A DNA stretch of 35,288 nt, taken from the NCBI GenBank assembly GCA_035552655.1, contig DASZLD010000162.1:1-35288 (forward strand). Direction: 5' to 3'. Below, in pieces: positions 8,442 to 16,612 of this stretch. A model generated the notes under the pieces. The model made no database searches, was not told where the DNA came from, and worked only from the letters and a program-made list of their open reading frames with translations. The position numbers and the translations under genes are program-made. The DNA comes from DASXMT01 sp035552655. GTDB lineage: Bacteria; Actinomycetota; Acidimicrobiia; Acidimicrobiales; RAAP-2. Positions within the stretch are counted from its first letter, which is position 1. Every line of letters starts with the position of its first letter.

Positions 8442-10580
8442 ATGAGCGACACGACAGGTACGGCAACGTCTGGCCACCAGAGCACGCGCTCGGCCATCGA
8501 CCGGCTCTTGTCCCCGCAGTCGATCGTCATGATCGGTGCGTCCAACAAGGTGGCCAACATCGGCGGGCACGTCTTCGCCAACCTGGTTCGGGCCTTTGAC
8601 GGCCCGGTGACGCCGGTGACGCCCCGGGACGAGACGGTGCAAGGTGTGGCCGCATACAAGTCGGTACTGGACCTACCCGATCCGGTCGACCTCGCCGTGG
8701 TGGCCGTTCCCGCCCGCCACGTGCCCGGTGCCCTCCAGGATTGCGCCGACCGGGGGGTCGGTGGCGCCGCCGTCATCACCGCCGGGTTCGCCGAAGCGGG
8801 CGAGGAAGGCATCGCCCTGCAGAACCAGATGACCGACGTGGTGGCCCGCACCGGGCTGCGGGTCATCGGGCCCAACTGCATGGGGTTCATGAACCTGTGG
8901 GGCGGCGTGATGGCCAACTTCGCCCTGCCCCCGACCGTCCCGCTGCCCCCACCGGGTCCGGTGGCCCTCGTATCCCAGAGTGGGGGATTCGGCTCCTACA
9001 TCACCACCAAGGCCATGCTGGCCGGCCTGAAGCTCGGTTGGTTCGTGAGCACCGGCAACGAGTCCGACGTCAACATCGCCGCCGTGCTCCGCTATCTGGT
9101 CGACCGGGACGAGACCAAGGTGTTGATGGTGTTCGCCGAGACCCTGCGCGATCCCGACGTGTTCATCGATGCCGCCTGCCGGGCCGCCGAGCTGGACAAG
9201 CCCATCGTCCTGTTGAAGGCCGGGCGCTCCGAAGCCGCGGCCAAGGCGGCCATGAGCCATACCGCATCGATCGTCGGGTCGGCCGACGTGCTCGACGCCG
9301 TGTGCCGGCAGTACGGCGTCTTCGTGGTGTCCACCATGGAGGAGATGCTCGATCTCGGCACCATCTTCCAGGACGGGCGTCGGGTGTCCTCCCGGGGAGT
9401 GGGCATCATGACCTCCTCGGGTGGAGCCGGTGTGCTCCTGGCCGACGCCGCCTCGGCCCAGGGTCTCGAGGTTCCCGAGATCCCCGCCGATGAGCAGGAA
9501 GCAATGATGGCCCTGATGCCCGAGCCGTTCTACGGCAGCTTGACCAACCCGGTGGACACCACGGCCCAGGTGGTGGCCATGCCCGAGAGCTTCGCCAAGG
9601 TGCTCCACGCCGTGGGGGAGTCCCGTGTGGTCGACATGGTGGCCCCGGTCATCTGGGCTGTGCCCGGCCCGCAGGTCGACTCGGTCATCGAGTTCTACCG
9701 AGGAACCGACAAGCCGGTGGCCCTCACCTCCACCGCCTGGTTGGACGAGCTGCAGGTGGTGGGCATACCCACCTACACCGACCCCCATCGGGCCATGCAT
9801 GCGCTGGGGGCGGTGGCCGACCTGTCCTTGCGAACGCTGGAGATCGTGGACCGGTCGGCCTGGCAGCCGAACCAGGAACGCGTGGCCAAGGCCGGCGAGC
9901 TGTTGGCCCGACACCGCGGGCACCGCTCGTTGCTCGAGTCGACCAGCAAGGAGCTGCTCGCCCTGTACGGGATCCCCGTGACCCAAGAGGTCCTGGTCGA
10001 GTCGTCCGACGAGGCCGTGGGCGCGGCCGAGAAGATCGAGGGGCCGGTGGCCCTGAAGGTGATGTCCTACGACCTGCCCCACAAGACCGAGTACGGTGCC
10101 ATCCGCCTCGGCCTCCGGGGTGCCGACGCGGTGCGGGTCGGCTTCGAGGAGATGCTGGCCGAGGTGGCCACCAAGGCTCCCGACGCTGCCCGCCAGGGCG
10201 TGCTGGTCCAGCAGATGGTCCCGGCCCGCTTCGAGCTCACCGCCGGCATCCACGACGACCCGGTGTTCGGTCCCACCGTGGTCCTCGGCCTGGGGGGCAT
10301 CCTGATCGAGATCCTGAGCGAGACGGCCATGCTCCGGCCGCCGTTCACGTTCACGACCGCGCAGCAGGCACTGGCCGGGCTGCTCGGTGGCCGCCTGGTG
10401 GCAGGGGGACGCGGCCTGAGCGACCCCGAGCAACAGGCCGTGGCCGCCATCATGGTCGCCCTGGGCCAGCTGGCCCTCGAAGTGCCCGAGGTGACCGAGG
10501 TCGACGTCAATCCCATCCGGGTGGCCGACGGTGCCGTCTGTGCGGCCGACGCCCTGGTGGTCGTGGGCCAGCACTCGTGA
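8442..10580 (+). CDS. ADP-forming acyl-CoA synthetase (fused alpha-beta)
   Basis: Cytoplasmic 712-residue enzyme of the NDP-forming acetyl/acyl-CoA synthetase superfamily, making an acyl-CoA from acid, CoA and ATP with release of ADP and phosphate, reversibly. The CoA-binding Rossmann domain spans about 18-145 (VMIGASNKVANIGG; VIGPNCMGFMN). Succinyl-CoA-synthetase-like flavodoxin domains follow, with phospho-histidine candidate His273 in MSHTASIVGS. A C-terminal ATP-grasp domain (about 490-712) contains LPHKTEYGAI (His547), GLGGILIE and EVDVNPIRV. Alpha and beta parts, separate in many archaea, are fused here. GAGGGGGAG precedes the ATG. The SnoaL-like gene overlaps its stop by four bases. 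The acid substrate is unknown. Confidence 0.92.
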   Translation: MSDTTGTATSGHQSTRSAIDRLLSPQSIVMIGASNKVANIGGHVFANLVRAFDGPVTPVTPRDETVQGVAAYKSVLDLPDPVDLAVVAVPARHVPGALQDCADRGVGGAAVITAGFAEAGEEGIALQNQMTDVVARTGLRVIGPNCMGFMNLWGGVMANFALPPTVPLPPPGPVALVSQSGGFGSYITTKAMLAGLKLGWFVSTGNESDVNIAAVLRYLVDRDETKVLMVFAETLRDPDVFIDAACRAAELDKPIVLLKAGRSEAAAKAAMSHTASIVGSADVLDAVCRQYGVFVVSTMEEMLDLGTIFQDGRRVSSRGVGIMTSSGGAGVLLADAASAQGLEVPEIPADEQEAMMALMPEPFYGSLTNPVDTTAQVVAMPESFAKVLHAVGESRVVDMVAPVIWAVPGPQVDSVIEFYRGTDKPVALTSTAWLDELQVVGIPTYTDPHRAMHALGAVADLSLRTLEIVDRSAWQPNQERVAKAGELLARHRGHRSLLESTSKELLALYGIPVTQEVLVESSDEAVGAAEKIEGPVALKVMSYDLPHKTEYGAIRLGLRGADAVRVGFEEMLAEVATKAPDAARQGVLVQQMVPARFELTAGIHDDPVFGPTVVLGLGGILIEILSETAMLRPPFTFTTAQQALAGLLGGRLVAGGRGLSDPEQQAVAAIMVALGQLALEVPEVTEVDVNPIRVADGAVCAADALVVVGQHS

Positions 10581-11029
10581 GCGCCGAGTCCGAACTGGCC
10601 GACGCCGTCCGGCTGGTCAGTGACGAGCTGGCCATGCAGCGGGTCATGGTCAACTACGCCCGGGGGATCGACCGGCGCAACTGGGACCTGGTCCGGTCGT
10701 GCTTCACCGCCGACGCCTTCGTCCACGGGACCTCCTTCGAGGGTCCGCTCCATACGTACCTGGACATCCTCCGTCCCGGGGTGGAGCACTTCCCGGCCAC
10801 CCAGCACTTCATCGGCAACCAGCTCCGGGAGCTCAACGGGGACAAGGGGTTCACCGAGACCTACCTGATCGCCCGGCACTTTGCCGACGCCGCCGGCGAG
10901 ATCGACTCGCTCATCACCGGTGTGCGCTACGAGGACCAGTTGGTCCGCAGGGGCGAGGGCTGGGCCATCGAGCGGCGCGACGTGTTCATGGTCTGGAAGC
11001 GGGTGGGAGAGCCGGTACCCACCAGCTAG
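10577..11029 (+). CDS. SnoaL-like (NTF2-fold) protein 1
   Basis: Small alpha+beta cone protein of 150 residues in the SnoaL_4-like NTF2 superfamily, which includes dehydratases, isomerases and non-catalytic members. Typical features are the N-terminal helix pair (VMVNYARGIDRRNWDLVRSC), the first strand FTADAFVHG and the late strand WAIERRDVFMVWKR. The GTG start at 10577 overlaps the synthetase TGA (GTGA), so the two are translationally coupled and likely work in one pathway. The active-site function cannot be assigned. Its end is three bases from the convergent SDR gene. Confidence 0.85.
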   Translation: MSAESELADAVRLVSDELAMQRVMVNYARGIDRRNWDLVRSCFTADAFVHGTSFEGPLHTYLDILRPGVEHFPATQHFIGNQLRELNGDKGFTETYLIARHFADAAGEIDSLITGVRYEDQLVRRGEGWAIERRDVFMVWKRVGEPVPTS

Positions 11030-11032
11030 CCG

Positions 11033-11797
11033 TCAGGCGATGGTCAGTCCGCCGTCGACGACCAGGGTGGCACCGGTCATGAAGCTCGAGGCGTCCGAGA
11101 GCAGGAACACCACCGTGGCCGCCACCTCGTCGGGGCTCCCGATCCGACCGAGCGGAGTGCGAGCGGCGATGGTGTCGAGGTAGCCGGGCTGGCACTGGTC
11201 GGTCATCTCCGATTCGAAGAAACCGGGGGCCAGGGCGTTGACCCGTATCGACCGGCGACCCGACCACTGAGCGGCCAGGTCCCGCGTCAGCCCCAGCACC
11301 CCGGCCTTGGACGATGCGTAGGCGGCCTGGGGGAGGTCGGCCCCGGCCAGGCCGAGGACGCTCGATACGTTGACGATGGATCCTCCGTCCACCATGGCCT
11401 CGGCCGCGGCTTGGGCCATCCAGTACGTCCCCATCAGGTTCAGGTCGAGCACGGCCCGAAAGTCATCGGGTGACTCGCTGAGGGCGGGTACGGCGGTGGC
11501 CACTCCGGCCCCGTTGACCAGCCCGTCGATCTGACCGAAGACGTCCATGGCCTGTTGGACCAACTGGCGGCAGTCCTCCACCTGGGTGACGTCGGTGGGC
11601 ACCACCAGCGCCCGGCCTCCAGCCGCCTCCACCGCGGCGGCGGTGCTCTGGAGCAGCGAGGGGCGACGGGCGGCCAGCACCACGTGGGCGCCGACCTGGG
11701 CGGCGGCTACCGCGGTGGCTGCCCCCAGACCGGATGAGGCGCCGGTGATCACCACCACGCGGTCGTCGAGTCGGAACCGGTCCCCGATGTCCGACAT
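11033..11797 (-). CDS. Short-chain dehydrogenase/reductase 1
   Basis: NAD(P)-dependent oxidoreductase of 254 residues, classical SDR. The nucleotide-binding motif TGASSGLG is at 18-25, NGAG at 95-98, the catalytic Ser at 145/146, and Tyr160 and Lys164 in YASSK. The C-terminal DASSFMTGATLVVDGG is typical of the family. The ATG at 11797 is chosen because homologous SDRs begin just before strand 1; it lies seven bases after the stop of the DapA-fold gene. It is the last gene of the amidohydrolase/DapA-fold/SDR operon and probably oxidises a hydroxyacyl or alcohol intermediate. The ribosome site is weak (GGTAAGCGAG), so coupling to the upstream gene is likely. Confidence 0.92.
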   Translation of the reverse strand: MSDIGDRFRLDDRVVVITGASSGLGAATAVAAAQVGAHVVLAARRPSLLQSTAAAVEAAGGRALVVPTDVTQVEDCRQLVQQAMDVFGQIDGLVNGAGVATAVPALSESPDDFRAVLDLNLMGTYWMAQAAAEAMVDGGSIVNVSSVLGLAGADLPQAAYASSKAGVLGLTRDLAAQWSGRRSIRVNALAPGFFESEMTDQCQPGYLDTIAARTPLGRIGSPDEVAATVVFLLSDASSFMTGATLVVDGGLTIA

Positions 11798-11804
11798 GTC
11801 TCGC

Positions 11805-12740
11805 TTACCAGCCTTCAATGGGGGCGATGCCCAGTTGCTCGATGACCTCGAGAAGGGGAGGGATCCGATCGGGATCCAGGGGCAACTGGGGAAGGCGGGG
11901 TGACCCGCCGGGCAGCCCGAGGGCGCCCAGAGCCGCCTTGGTGGCACGAATCCCACCCGCGCCGTACAGGGCCATCGACAACCGCAACAGTTTCCCGTAC
12001 CAGTCGGCCAGGCGGCGGGCGTCACCGTCCCGATGGGCGTCGATCACCCCGACGCACAGATGGGGGGCCAGGTTTCCTTCCGAGCTGAGATAACCGTTGG
12101 CCCCAAGAGAAAGGGCGGTGAGACCCAGCTGTGGTCCACCGACATGGATCTCGAGCCGATGGCCCAGCGCGTCGATCATGGCCGTCAGGTAGCCGAGATC
12201 CTGGTGGCTGCAGTTGATGCCGATCAGGTGGTCGAAGCGGTCGGCCAGTTCGGTCAGCATGGGGACCGGGACCTGGTAACCCACCGATTGATGAGTGGAC
12301 AGCACCACGGGCGTCGTGGTGGCACTGAGCACGTCATCGAAGTACCGGTGGATCTCGTCCCGGGTGGGACGATGGCCGTGGCCCTGATCGAGCGAGTAGA
12401 TCTGCACGGCGTCGAGCCCTACGTCGGCGGCCATCTCGACGAATTCGATCATGTGGGCCGAGGTCCGAGGCTCCACGCCCATGGCCCGTACGGGCACGGT
12501 GCCCTGGAGCTCTTCGACGCTGATGGCCAACAGGCGCCTGGCTTCGGCATCGGACAGCACGTAGCCCTCGCCGCTGCCGCCGCCACCCACGTACACGCCG
12601 ATGCCTGCCGCCGCCATCCGCTGCAGATGGCCTCGGACCGCGCCCTCGTCGAAGGCGCCGTCGCCGGTGAACGGGGTGATGGCGATGACGAAGGTGCTGG
12701 CCCGGTCGGGGTCGACCCCGCCACTGATGTTGGAAGGCAA
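11805..12740 (-). CDS. DapA/NAL-superfamily protein lacking Schiff-base lysine
   Basis: A 311-residue TIM-barrel protein aligned by eye with dihydrodipicolinate synthase from the first strand (VIAITPFTGDGAFDE) to the end. The family's key residues are replaced. The GTTGE motif reads GGSGE (54-58). The YNVPSRTG segment reads STHQSVGY (148-155), losing Tyr133 and Arg138 (E. coli numbering). IGIKE reads IGINC, so the Schiff-base lysine is Asn176. Ordinary pyruvate-aldolase or DHDPS chemistry is therefore not expected. The fold is intact and no frameshift is seen, so the protein is probably functional in another role. It starts with TTG at 12740, three bases after the amidohydrolase stop, with GGGAAAG as a possible ribosome site. 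The function is unknown. Confidence 0.85.
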   Translation of the reverse strand: MPSNISGGVDPDRASTFVIAITPFTGDGAFDEGAVRGHLQRMAAAGIGVYVGGGGSGEGYVLSDAEARRLLAISVEELQGTVPVRAMGVEPRTSAHMIEFVEMAADVGLDAVQIYSLDQGHGHRPTRDEIHRYFDDVLSATTTPVVLSTHQSVGYQVPVPMLTELADRFDHLIGINCSHQDLGYLTAMIDALGHRLEIHVGGPQLGLTALSLGANGYLSSEGNLAPHLCVGVIDAHRDGDARRLADWYGKLLRLSMALYGAGGIRATKAALGALGLPGGSPRLPQLPLDPDRIPPLLEVIEQLGIAPIEGW

Positions 12741-12743
12741 AGC

Positions 12744-13874
12744 TCAGGCTTTCCCGGTGCTTCCGAACTTGAACACCCGCTGGGCGTTACCGGCCAGGAT
12801 GGCGTGGCGTTCGTCGGCGGGGATGCCCTCGAAGGTGGCGTTGATGGTCTTCCACGAATAGGGCCAGTCGGTGGTGATATGGGGATAGTCGCTCGACCAC
12901 AGCATCCGGTCGACACCGATGGTGTGGCGGCTCTGCACGGCAAAGGGGTCGGTGATGAAGGCGGCCGGGAAGAACTCGTGCATGTACTCGCTGGGCATGC
13001 GGGTCAGCTTGGCGTCCTTGAGCGACGCCTTGCGGTGACGCATGTAGTTGTCGTCGGCCTGGCTCTCGAAGTAGGGGATCCACCCGCAGTCGACCTCGAT
13101 GAAGGGGACCCGGATGTTCGGGAACCGGTCCAGGACCCCTCCGAAGATGAACTGGAGCATGCGGAGAGGGGCATCGTAGAAGTGCCCGGTGCCGGGCAGG
13201 GACTGGGCCTGCGGGCGGCGCATCCTGCCACTGACCAGCCCGACATGGATGGAGACGGGCATGCCCGACGCCTCGATGGCCTCCCACACGGCGTCGTCCT
13301 CGGGCTCGATCGACATCTCGCCGTTCGGGTACCGCTGCATGAGGAAGGAGACGAAGCCGGGCAGGGAGGACACCCGCTCGATCTCCTTGAGGCACCCTTC
13401 CACCCCCCGGTTGGGCAGCAGTGCCGTACCCCCCAACCGCTCGGGGGCCGTGGCGCAGAATTCGGACATGAAGTCGTTGTAGGCCCGGATCATGTCGTGA
13501 TGGAGGTCGTCGTCCTCACAGCCGGCCACGAAGTTCCTCGGGTAGTTGGAACCGAAGATGAGCTCGGCGTCCACCCCGTCCTGGGCCATCTCGCTCACCC
13601 GGGCCAGGGGGTCGTAGCTTCCGGGATTGATGTCCTCGTACCGGCACCATTGGCCCATGTCGGCCGGATTCCGCCCGGCTGTCGCACCCCAGCTGAAGGG
13701 GAGGGATACCTCGTCGTGGCCGGGGAAGACCCAGGCGTCGCCCTTGGCCAGGCTCTCCACCCGGGGCACCAGGTCGCGGTGCTTGGTCGCCACCCGGGAC
13801 GTCCAGACGTCTCGGGGCTCGTTGAGGTGACCGTCCGCCGATATGAGCTTGTAGGACACCGCTTCGGCCGGCAT
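12744..13874 (-). CDS. Amidohydrolase-2 family metal-dependent hydrolase/decarboxylase
   Basis: TIM-barrel protein of 376 residues in the Amidohydrolase_2 group, which contains hydrolases and non-oxidative decarboxylases such as ACMSD and gamma-resorcylate decarboxylase. Likely metal and catalytic residues are Asp14 and His16 in ISADGHLNEP, His210 in PVSIHVG, Glu260 in IEVDCGW and Asp329 in LWSSDYPH. The ATG at 13874 is preceded by GGGGGAGGG six bases upstream, which decides it over an upstream frame extension. It is the first gene of a three-gene operon behind a candidate promoter at 13954-13984. The family is common in actinobacterial aromatic and steroid catabolic loci; the substrate here is not known. 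Confidence 0.9.
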   Translation of the reverse strand: MPAEAVSYKLISADGHLNEPRDVWTSRVATKHRDLVPRVESLAKGDAWVFPGHDEVSLPFSWGATAGRNPADMGQWCRYEDINPGSYDPLARVSEMAQDGVDAELIFGSNYPRNFVAGCEDDDLHHDMIRAYNDFMSEFCATAPERLGGTALLPNRGVEGCLKEIERVSSLPGFVSFLMQRYPNGEMSIEPEDDAVWEAIEASGMPVSIHVGLVSGRMRRPQAQSLPGTGHFYDAPLRMLQFIFGGVLDRFPNIRVPFIEVDCGWIPYFESQADDNYMRHRKASLKDAKLTRMPSEYMHEFFPAAFITDPFAVQSRHTIGVDRMLWSSDYPHITTDWPYSWKTINATFEGIPADERHAILAGNAQRVFKFGSTGKA

Positions 13875-13913
13875 GACACCCTCCCCCGGGGCCAGTGCCC
13901 CCACACGTGAGGC

Positions 13914-13926
13914 GGCCGAAACGGCC
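13914..13926. other. Small hairpin in amidohydrolase leader
   Basis: A perfect dyad GGCCG-AAA-CGGCC lies in the predicted 5' untranslated leader, about 40 bases before the amidohydrolase ATG. The stem is short; it may affect mRNA stability or translation, or be chance in GC-rich DNA. Confidence 0.3.
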
Positions 13927-13953
13927 TTCTCACCTAATCACTTATATGAATGC

Positions 13954-13984
13954 ATAGTAAACCGGGTCCCGAGCGGGCAGTCAA
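13954..13984 (-). promoter_or_regulatory. Candidate sigma-70-type promoter of amidohydrolase operon
   Basis: On the minus strand TTGACT (complement of 13979-13984) is followed by a 19-base spacer and TACTAT (complement of 13954-13959), a TANNNT-type -10. It lies in the only AT-rich island of the 134-base gap and would give a leader of roughly 70 bases. The spacer is long. TATAAG a few bases downstream is an alternative -10. Confidence 0.45.
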
Positions 13985-14008
13985 GCGGTCCGGGGCGGCC
14001 CGACCCGG

Positions 14009-15154
14009 TCAACGATCGCTGGTGAGCACCAGGGCGGAGCCGTCCATCATGGCCCCCGAGGTCACCACGCAGACCTCGTGGGCCGGTGCCTGGCGGCTGC
14101 CGCCGCGCCCTTGGACCTGCAGGGCCGCCTCGGCCACCGTGTTCATCCCGTGGAGATAGCCCTCGGACAACAGGCCCCCGTGGGTGTTGACGGGCAAGGA
14201 CCCGTCCAGGCGGGTATTGCCGTCGCGGACGAAGGACCCGGACTGTCCCCGTCCGACCAGGCCCAACCCCTCCAGCCCGATGAGCACGGTGGAGGAGAAA
14301 CAGTCGTAGATCTCGGCACATTGGACGTCTCTGGGGCCGATGCCGGCCCGACCGAACAGGCCCTCGGCCAGATGCGAGGTGTAGTTCCGGCTGAAGTCGG
14401 ACCACAGCAGGTGGTCGCCGATGTCGACCCCGGGCTGGGGACCGGCCCGGTAGGCGCCCGAGGCGATGACCGCCGGCGGTTGACGGAGGTCCCGTGCCCG
14501 ATCGAGCGAGGTGACCAGCACGGCACAGGCGCCGTCCACCTCCACCGTGCAATCGTCGGCCCGGAAGGGGTCGACCACCATGGGCGAGGCCAGGTACTGG
14601 TCGAGATCGAGGGGTCGCCGCCGCACTGCCCGTTCATTGTCCATGGCGTAGCGGCGCTGGTTGAGCACCACCCCGGCCAGGTCGGCTTCTCCTTGGCCGG
14701 TCTCGTAGAGGAACCGCTGGCCCCACATGGCCACGTACATGAGATAGGCGTCGTAGCCGATGGGGTACCGGAACTGGCCCCCCATCCCGGCGAAGCGCAT
14801 GGTACCCACCCTCGCCGCCGACCGGCCGTTCATGGCCCGGAACACCATGATGGCGTCGGCCGTGCCGGCGTCGATCAGGGTGGCGGCCAGCCAGACCAGA
14901 TAGCACGGCGCCTGGCCACCCAGGTCGATGTCGAGGGCCACCTTCAGCTCCGGAATGGCCAGGCAGGTGGCCACGGCCTGGCAGGGCACGGAGTCGTGCA
15001 TCACCATGAAGCTGGCTATGCCGTCGACCTCACGCGCAGCCATGCCGGCGTCGTCCAGCGCGCTGGAACAGGCCTCGGAGGCCAGGTCGAGCACCGATCG
15101 ATCGGACTCCTTGGTGAACGGGGTGTAGCCCACCCCGGCGATGGCCGCGGTCAT
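14009..15154 (-). CDS. Thiolase-superfamily protein (Ltp2/SCP-x-like)
   Basis: Lipid-transfer-protein-type thiolase homologue of 381 residues. Landmarks are the N-terminal AIAGVGYTPF (4-13), LGGQAPCYL (78-86) around the usual nucleophile-cysteine region, AEIYDCFSSTVLIGLE (280-295) and PVNTHGGLLSEGYLHGMN (321-338). The YDCF motif and an adjacent DUF35 gene are hallmarks of Ltp2-like retro-aldolases and related thiolases that cleave CoA esters of steroid or branched side chains. Cys84 lies near, but I cannot confirm it occupies, the thiolase nucleophile position. The ATG at 15154 has GAGGAG upstream and starts seven bases after the DUF35 stop. It is third in the regulator/DUF35/thiolase operon. 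Confidence 0.88.
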   Translation of the reverse strand: MTAAIAGVGYTPFTKESDRSVLDLASEACSSALDDAGMAAREVDGIASFMVMHDSVPCQAVATCLAIPELKVALDIDLGGQAPCYLVWLAATLIDAGTADAIMVFRAMNGRSAARVGTMRFAGMGGQFRYPIGYDAYLMYVAMWGQRFLYETGQGEADLAGVVLNQRRYAMDNERAVRRRPLDLDQYLASPMVVDPFRADDCTVEVDGACAVLVTSLDRARDLRQPPAVIASGAYRAGPQPGVDIGDHLLWSDFSRNYTSHLAEGLFGRAGIGPRDVQCAEIYDCFSSTVLIGLEGLGLVGRGQSGSFVRDGNTRLDGSLPVNTHGGLLSEGYLHGMNTVAEAALQVQGRGGSRQAPAHEVCVVTSGAMMDGSALVLTSDR

Positions 15155-15161
15155 CGTCTCC

Positions 15162-15557
15162 TCACTGCTCCGGACCGGGTACGAACACCAGCTCGGTCCA
15201 TGGGCCGTGGTCGACGAAGCCGGCGTGCACCGGCATCCCGATGGCCACCGACTCCTGGGGCTCGATCCGCCCGAACAGCCGGCACCCGTCGTCGAGCTCG
15301 ACGGTGGCCACCACATAGGGGGGCGCCACCACCGGTGGATCGCTCAACGCCCGATGGACCCGGACCCACGAGTACACGGTGCCCGAACCGGCCGTGACCT
15401 GGTCGGCCACCCGCCGGCCGCCACAGCGTGGACAGCGGGGGAGGTGGGGGAAGAAGTTGCGTTGGCAGTCCAGGCAGCGCCCGACCACCACCTGTCGCCG
15501 CCGGAGGCCGTCCCAGAACGCGGCGCTGTGGAGGTCGTCGTCGGGCTGGATGGCCAT
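15162..15557 (-). CDS. DUF35 Zn-ribbon/OB-fold protein 1
   Basis: Acyl-CoA-associated OB-fold protein of 131 residues. An N-terminal helix (SAAFWDGLRRRQ) is followed by a rubredoxin-like zinc ribbon with Cys28, Cys31, Cys42 and Cys45, then an OB-fold beta domain (about 55-128). Such proteins partner thiolase-fold enzymes; in the Ltp2 system the DUF35 part is needed for the aldolase. The immediately downstream thiolase gene is the obvious partner. The ATG at 15557 is 45 bases after the regulator gene's stop; the ribosome site is weak. Confidence 0.9.
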   Translation of the reverse strand: MAIQPDDDLHSAAFWDGLRRRQVVVGRCLDCQRNFFPHLPRCPRCGGRRVADQVTAGSGTVYSWVRVHRALSDPPVVAPPYVVATVELDDGCRLFGRIEPQESVAIGMPVHAGFVDHGPWTELVFVPGPEQ

Positions 15558-15602
15558 GGCCCGCTACCGCCGCGCCGGAGCGTCGTACGCCGAGGGACCC
15601 AT

Positions 15603-16412
15603 TCAGGACGGCGGACTACCGACGTTGCCCAGGTCGCCACCAACCAGCCCGGCGATCACGGTGCGACTGTATGAGAACGGGTAGGCGGCCGCCGGCCGCT
15701 CCAGCAGGTGCCGGTGGGCCACCGCCTCTGCCCCCTGATCGTCACCGGCCGCGATCCGCTCCAACAGGGCCTCGTGGTCCTCCAGGCTCTGTTGGCGGAA
15801 GGTGAGGTCCTTGAACAGCGGTGACGGCTCGCTCTGCCCCGCCAACAGCGCTCGCACCTGGGCCGACCACAGGGACTCGAGCGTCCCCACCACCAGGATC
15901 ATGGTCTCGTTCCCGCAGCTGCTTACCATCTCCTCGTGGAAATGGCGGGCCGAGGCCATGTAGGCGGCCGGATCGTCGATCACCTCTCTGCTCTCGTCGA
16001 GGACGGCCCGGAGCCGGGGAACGACCGTGCGGTCCCGATCGGGGCGCCGGGCGCACTCGGCCGCGCACGGGATCTCCAGTTGGACCAGCGCATGGGAGAC
16101 ATCGCCGAGGGATACCGCCGATGCCTGCATGACCAGCCCCAGCATGTAGGCCACCTTCTCCACCTTGGGCTGGAGGACGATGGCACCGCCCACATTTCCC
16201 CGTTGCACGGTGACCAGGCCCTCGGTCTCCAGTATCCGGAGGGCCTCGCGGATCGACGGCGGGCTCACGCCGAATTCATCCAGGAGATCCTCCTGTTTTG
16301 GCAGGCTGGCCCCGTCTGCGAATTCGGAGGCCAGGATCCGGTCCCGGAGGTTGACGGCAATGAGCTCGGCCAGCCGCGGCTGTTTCAATTGGAACTGTCT
16401 CGGTGCCTTCAT
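15603..16412 (-). CDS. FadR-subfamily (FCD) GntR transcriptional regulator
   Basis: DNA-binding regulator of 269 residues. The winged helix spans about 10-80 (LAELIAVNLRDRILASEF, then PSIREALRILETEGLVTVQRG in the recognition region), and an all-helical FCD ligand domain covers about 95-235 with HFHEEMVSSCGN. FCD domains bind carboxylic acids or acyl-CoAs, often with a metal. The ATG at 16412 follows GAGG at a good distance; an in-frame GTG at 16418 is less likely. The gene leads the DUF35/thiolase operon and is divergent from the acyl-CoA synthetase, so it probably controls both, most likely as a repressor relieved by a pathway acid or CoA ester. Confidence 0.92.
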   Translation of the reverse strand: MKAPRQFQLKQPRLAELIAVNLRDRILASEFADGASLPKQEDLLDEFGVSPPSIREALRILETEGLVTVQRGNVGGAIVLQPKVEKVAYMLGLVMQASAVSLGDVSHALVQLEIPCAAECARRPDRDRTVVPRLRAVLDESREVIDDPAAYMASARHFHEEMVSSCGNETMILVVGTLESLWSAQVRALLAGQSEPSPLFKDLTFRQQSLEDHEALLERIAAGDDQGAEAVAHRHLLERPAAAYPFSYSRTVIAGLVGGDLGNVGSPPS

Positions 16413-16612
16413 GGTCACCTCGGTCGGACGCCGGTGTTGTCGAGGGCCGGACTGGGTTGGCGCCCTCGCTCGCGATCACTATCCCATGGCCTCAACATCA
16501 TGGTCAAGATAAACGTTGCTGTTATTGAAATGATTAGCGCGTTCCCGGCCTGTGTCCGTATAATCCCGATATCGACCGCACCGATGAGCACTCGTCGACA
16601 GGGGGGACGCGG
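16413..16612. promoter_or_regulatory. Divergent operator/promoter region controlled by FCD regulator
   Basis: This 200-base divergent region has a marked AT-rich core at about 16493-16540. It contains an imperfect palindrome ATCATGGTCAAGAT (16497-16510; 10 of 14 positions symmetric), a plausible GntR-type operator. A perfect TATAAT (16559-16564) is a candidate -10 for the plus-strand synthetase, but no -35 is seen at 16-18 bases. A GGGGGG ribosome site precedes the GTG start at 16613. Confidence 0.45.

Noticed and set aside
8673..10574. A 633-codon frame opposite the ADP-forming acyl-CoA synthetase
   Set aside because: Composition (His, Gly, Gln, Leu rich) is that of an antisense shadow, there is no ribosome site or motif, and the plus-strand gene is certain.
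12033..13910. A 625-codon plus-strand frame across the amidohydrolase and DapA-fold genes
   Set aside because: It spans two well-supported minus-strand genes and their junction and shows no protein motif.
13962..14008. CCGGGTC (13962-13968) and GACCCGG (14002-14008) as a terminator after the thiolase gene
   Set aside because: The arms are seven bases with a 33-base loop and overlap the promoter candidate of the amidohydrolase operon; too weak to call.
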